Below, in pieces: positions 12,873 to 14,687 of a DNA stretch of 14,687 bases; the first letter of the stretch is position 1, and each line of letters opens with the position of its first letter. A program made the position numbers and the translations under genes. The stretch is from the NCBI GenBank assembly GCA_030599705.1, contig JAUVNM010000012.1, positions 1-14,687 on the forward strand, in the 5' to 3' direction. The stretch is from Gammaproteobacteria bacterium. Its GTDB lineage: Bacteria > Pseudomonadota > Gammaproteobacteria > UBA9214. The notes under the pieces were generated by a model, which did not search any database, was not told the DNA's origin, and was given only the letters and a program-made list of their open reading frames with translations.

Positions 12873-13805
12873 TTATTCAACCGGTTTCGTGTCACCGCCG
12901 CCAAAGCGGCGCCGGAAATCGATCCAGGTATCCAGCAGGCCTCCACCCGCCAGCAGCAAGGTAGCTTGCGGCACAATCGCAAGCACTATGTATACCGCTA
13001 TCAACCATCCACGGCCCCGGCCTGCCCCGGCAACCACTCCGTGTACCACGCCAAGGCCGGCAAACAGGTAAGGCACCAGCATGATCATCACGGCCTGGAC
13101 GGCCATATCCCGCACACTGCCAGCGGCAAACTGGGCAAATATCATGACGCCCAGAGTCAGCAGCCCGGTTACCTGTCCAAACCGCAGCTTGTTGAATTCA
13201 GTGCGCAGCCCGCCCGGATTCACCTGCATGGCCTGCCACCAGCGGCCCAGCAGCACACTGCAAAGTGCACTCAGCACCAGAGAAGCCAGCACCACGCCGG
13301 TCATCAGGCGGGACAGCTCCCGCATCAGCGACTCCGCCGCGGTGTCCTGCGCCAGCAGGCCGGACTGTTCCAGCGCCGCTTCAAGCAGTTGCAGTTGCTC
13401 AAACCACCAGGGCGCCGGATCACCAAAGAATCCGTAGATCAGCGCCAGTGCGATCACCCCGACACCCGCGCCTGACGTCATGGCCAGCGCCATGCTGGTG
13501 GATCCCCGCAACACACCGCTGGCAATCCAGCAGGGCGACCACATCATCAACAGGGTGATGGCAGTGGCCGCAGCCGGGACTCCCGCCAGCTGGTAAAACA
13601 ACCCGGTCAGCGCCGTTGCAATGGCCAGTAACTGCAAGCCTTGCAGCAGGCCCATCCGCAGGGTTACCAGGGCGATGGATGCAGCACCCAGGTACACCAG
13701 CAAGGTACTCCAGGGCGGCATCAGAAACGCCAGGATCCCGCTTGCCGATGCAACCAGAATTGCCTGAAAACGGCCACTGACAATAAAATCAGCCAGTGTT
13801 TTCAT
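12873..13805 (-). CDS. DUF2232 family integral membrane protein (YybS-like)
   Basis: The 310-residue product is a multi-pass inner-membrane protein with about eight hydrophobic segments: near 13-30, 33-50, 55-72, 78-98, 108-126, 167-187, 211-227 and 235-260, with a last one around 265-287. The C-terminus LLDTWIDFRRRFGG is basic and cytoplasmic. Its position between rpsR and rplI is that of the DUF2232/YybS family, which many proteobacteria carry inside the S6-S18-L9 operon. The function is unknown; an energy-coupling-factor S-component-like fold has been suggested for related families, but nothing here proves it. The start was set at the ATG 13803-13805 because the upstream extension (to 13847) is cysteine-rich and lacks family features. 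The Shine-Dalgarno sequence is weak, so translation may rely on readthrough from rpsR 87 bases upstream. Confidence 0.85.
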   Translation of the reverse strand: MKTLADFIVSGRFQAILVASASGILAFLMPPWSTLLVYLGAASIALVTLRMGLLQGLQLLAIATALTGLFYQLAGVPAAATAITLLMMWSPCWIASGVLRGSTSMALAMTSGAGVGVIALALIYGFFGDPAPWWFEQLQLLEAALEQSGLLAQDTAAESLMRELSRLMTGVVLASLVLSALCSVLLGRWWQAMQVNPGGLRTEFNKLRFGQVTGLLTLGVMIFAQFAAGSVRDMAVQAVMIMLVPYLFAGLGVVHGVVAGAGRGRGWLIAVYIVLAIVPQATLLLAGGGLLDTWIDFRRRFGGGDTKPVE

Positions 13806-13892
13806 GCTGTCAGCATCTCTGTGCCATGCCAGGCGCGGACAACACACGGCAGCAAGCCCCGCACTCCCGAGCCCGTGCAGCGCAACCCTTGT

Positions 13893-14117
13893 CTAATGCG
13901 AATCGCAGTACGGCAGCAGCGCAAGATAACGCGCACGCTTGATCGCGGTGGACAGCTGACGCTGGTATCTTGCCTTGGTGCCGGTAATCCGGCTGGGCAC
14001 AATCTTGCCGGTCTCGGTAACGTACTGTTTCAACAGACCGATGTCCTTGTAATCAATTTCCTTAATGCCTTCCGCCGTAAACTTGCAGAACTTGCGGCGT
14101 CGAAAATAACGGGCCAT
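13893..14117 (-). CDS. rpsR: 30S ribosomal protein S18
   Basis: S18 pairs with S6 on the platform of the 30S subunit. The 74-residue product starts MARYFRRRKFCKFTAEGIKE and has IDYKDIGLLKQYVTETGKIVP, the SRITGTKARYQRQLSTAIKRARYLALLPY signature and a short C-terminal tail, so it is a canonical S18 of normal length. The single cysteine Cys11 does not form the CxxC pattern of zinc-bound S18. The ATG follows GGAG at about nine bases. It lies 32 bases downstream of rpsF. Confidence 0.98.
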   Translation of the reverse strand: MARYFRRRKFCKFTAEGIKEIDYKDIGLLKQYVTETGKIVPSRITGTKARYQRQLSTAIKRARYLALLPYCDSH

Positions 14118-14149
14118 TTTCTCTATCTCCAGGAATTCTGTTCAGTCAA

Positions 14150-14687
14150 CTATTCAGGCTTGGGTGCCGGCTCTTCCGCGGACTCTTCAGGCACAGGGGC
14201 TGCCTCTTCTGCAGCTGCTTCTGCCACCGGGGCCGGCTCGATTTCAGCGTCGGCATCCGCCGCTGCAGCGGGCTGTTCGCCATCGGAACCGGTATCCGCA
14301 GCAGCATCCGCCACGGCTGTTTCGGCTGTCTCTTCGCTTTTGGATCCGCTGTCACGCTCACGCTTCTCGTCCGGTTTTTTCACCAGCGGTGTGGCATCGG
14401 TAATGGCTTCCTTGCGACTGATTACCATTTTTCTCAACACGGCATCATTGAAGCGAAACGCGCTGTCCAGTTCCTCGAGCGTATCCGTGCCACACTCGAT
14501 ATTCATCAGCACGTAATGGGCCTTGTGCAACTTCTGGATAGGATAGGCAAGCTGACGCCGGCCCCAGTCTTCCAGTCGATGAATGGCGCCGCCACCGGAC
14601 TCGATAGTCGCGCGGTAGCGGTCAAGCATGGCAGGAACCTGTTCACTCTGGTCAGGGTGGACCAGAAACACGACTTCGTAATGTCTC
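14150..14687 (-). CDS. rpsF: 30S ribosomal protein S6 with long acidic C-terminal extension (5' end just outside window)
   Basis: The frame reads through the window edge as (M)RHYEVVFLVHPDQSEQVP. The last base, 14687, is the third base of the start codon, so only two bases are missing. The full protein should have about 179 residues, against about 131-135 in E. coli. The globular S6 domain is normal up to ATPLVKKPDEKRERD (HRLEDWGRRQLAYPIQKLHKAHYVLMN). About 70 residues then follow, made almost entirely of Ala, Glu, Asp and Pro (for example AEEAAPVPEESAEEPAPKPE), acidic and surely disordered. The S6 tail is known to be glutamylated by RimK in E. coli, but there it is only about 20 residues. 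The frame is continuous with no frameshift. It is the first gene of rpsF-rpsR-DUF2232-rplI. Confidence 0.96.
   Translation of the reverse strand, partial: RHYEVVFLVHPDQSEQVPAMLDRYRATIESGGGAIHRLEDWGRRQLAYPIQKLHKAHYVLMNIECGTDTLEELDSAFRFNDAVLRKMVISRKEAITDATPLVKKPDEKRERDSGSKSEETAETAVADAAADTGSDGEQPAAAADADAEIEPAPVAEAAAEEAAPVPEESAEEPAPKPE

Noticed and set aside
13641..14516. 291-codon plus-strand ORF opposite rpsR/rpsF
   Set aside because: Its Ser/Ala-rich part is the mirror image of the low-complexity acidic tail of S6; no ribosome binding site or family.
1..14687. CRISPR arrays, insertion sequences, tRNA/rRNA genes, prophage or defence genes
   Set aside because: No regularly spaced repeats, transposase, tRNA-like cloverleaf, rRNA or phage/defence protein was seen; all long coding frames are accounted for by housekeeping genes.

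Overview
The window looks like a housekeeping chromosomal segment of a free-living gammaproteobacterium. CorB/YpjD stand divergent to ffh, followed by rpsP-rimM-trmD-rplS, as in Escherichia coli and Pseudomonas. A second block, rpsF-rpsR-(DUF2232)-rplI-dnaB-alr, is also a typical gammaproteobacterial arrangement. The DNA is GC-rich with sparse intergenic DNA. Three kinds of GTAG-headed palindromic (REP-like) repeats fit a Pseudomonas/Chromatiales-type genome. I cannot name the genus; a sulfur-oxidising Chromatiales-like lineage is only an impression.

Layout. 28-528 (-): ogt-type DNA methyltransferase. 547-632: cluster of three REP units. 652-683: terminator of the ribosomal operon. 717-2662 (-): rpsP-rimM-trmD-rplS operon, read from high to low coordinates. 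2663-3334: a 672-base gap with no convincing gene on the minus strand. It holds the rpsP promoter region and, on the plus strand, a textbook sigma-54 promoter (about 3034-3050) followed some 220 bases later by a strong Rho-independent terminator (3251-3280). 3335-4702 (-): ffh. 4842-7412 (+): ypjD, corB and msrB, the last two overlapping by four bases. 7460-7515: an inverted REP pair between convergent msrB and radA. 7583-8953 (-): radA. 9084-9107: another REP-like unit. 9149-9471 (-): a single-gene unit for an 87-residue ferredoxin-like-fold protein, with a perfect Shine-Dalgarno sequence, a strong terminator and a Fur-box-like palindrome upstream. 9700-12170 (-): dnaB-alr, translationally coupled. 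12291-14687 (-): rpsF-rpsR-DUF2232-rplI with its own terminator; rpsF runs off the window by only two bases of its start codon.

The genes serve translation (S6, S16, S18, L9, L19, RimM, TrmD), protein targeting (Ffh), replication and repair (DnaB, RadA, Ogt), oxidised-methionine repair (MsrB), peptidoglycan precursor supply (Alr) and membrane functions (CorB, YpjD, DUF2232).

The observation most worth following is the predicted sigma-54-dependent small RNA of about 220 nt between ffh and rpsP. It has a perfect -24/-12 promoter, no plausible ORF, A-rich single-stranded-looking stretches and an intrinsic terminator oriented the wrong way for ffh. Secondary leads are the Fur-like box upstream of the 87-residue orphan, the unusually long acidic tail of ribosomal protein S6, a tandem 13-base repeat and a promoter-overlapping palindrome upstream of rpsP, and three distinct REP families within 9 kb.
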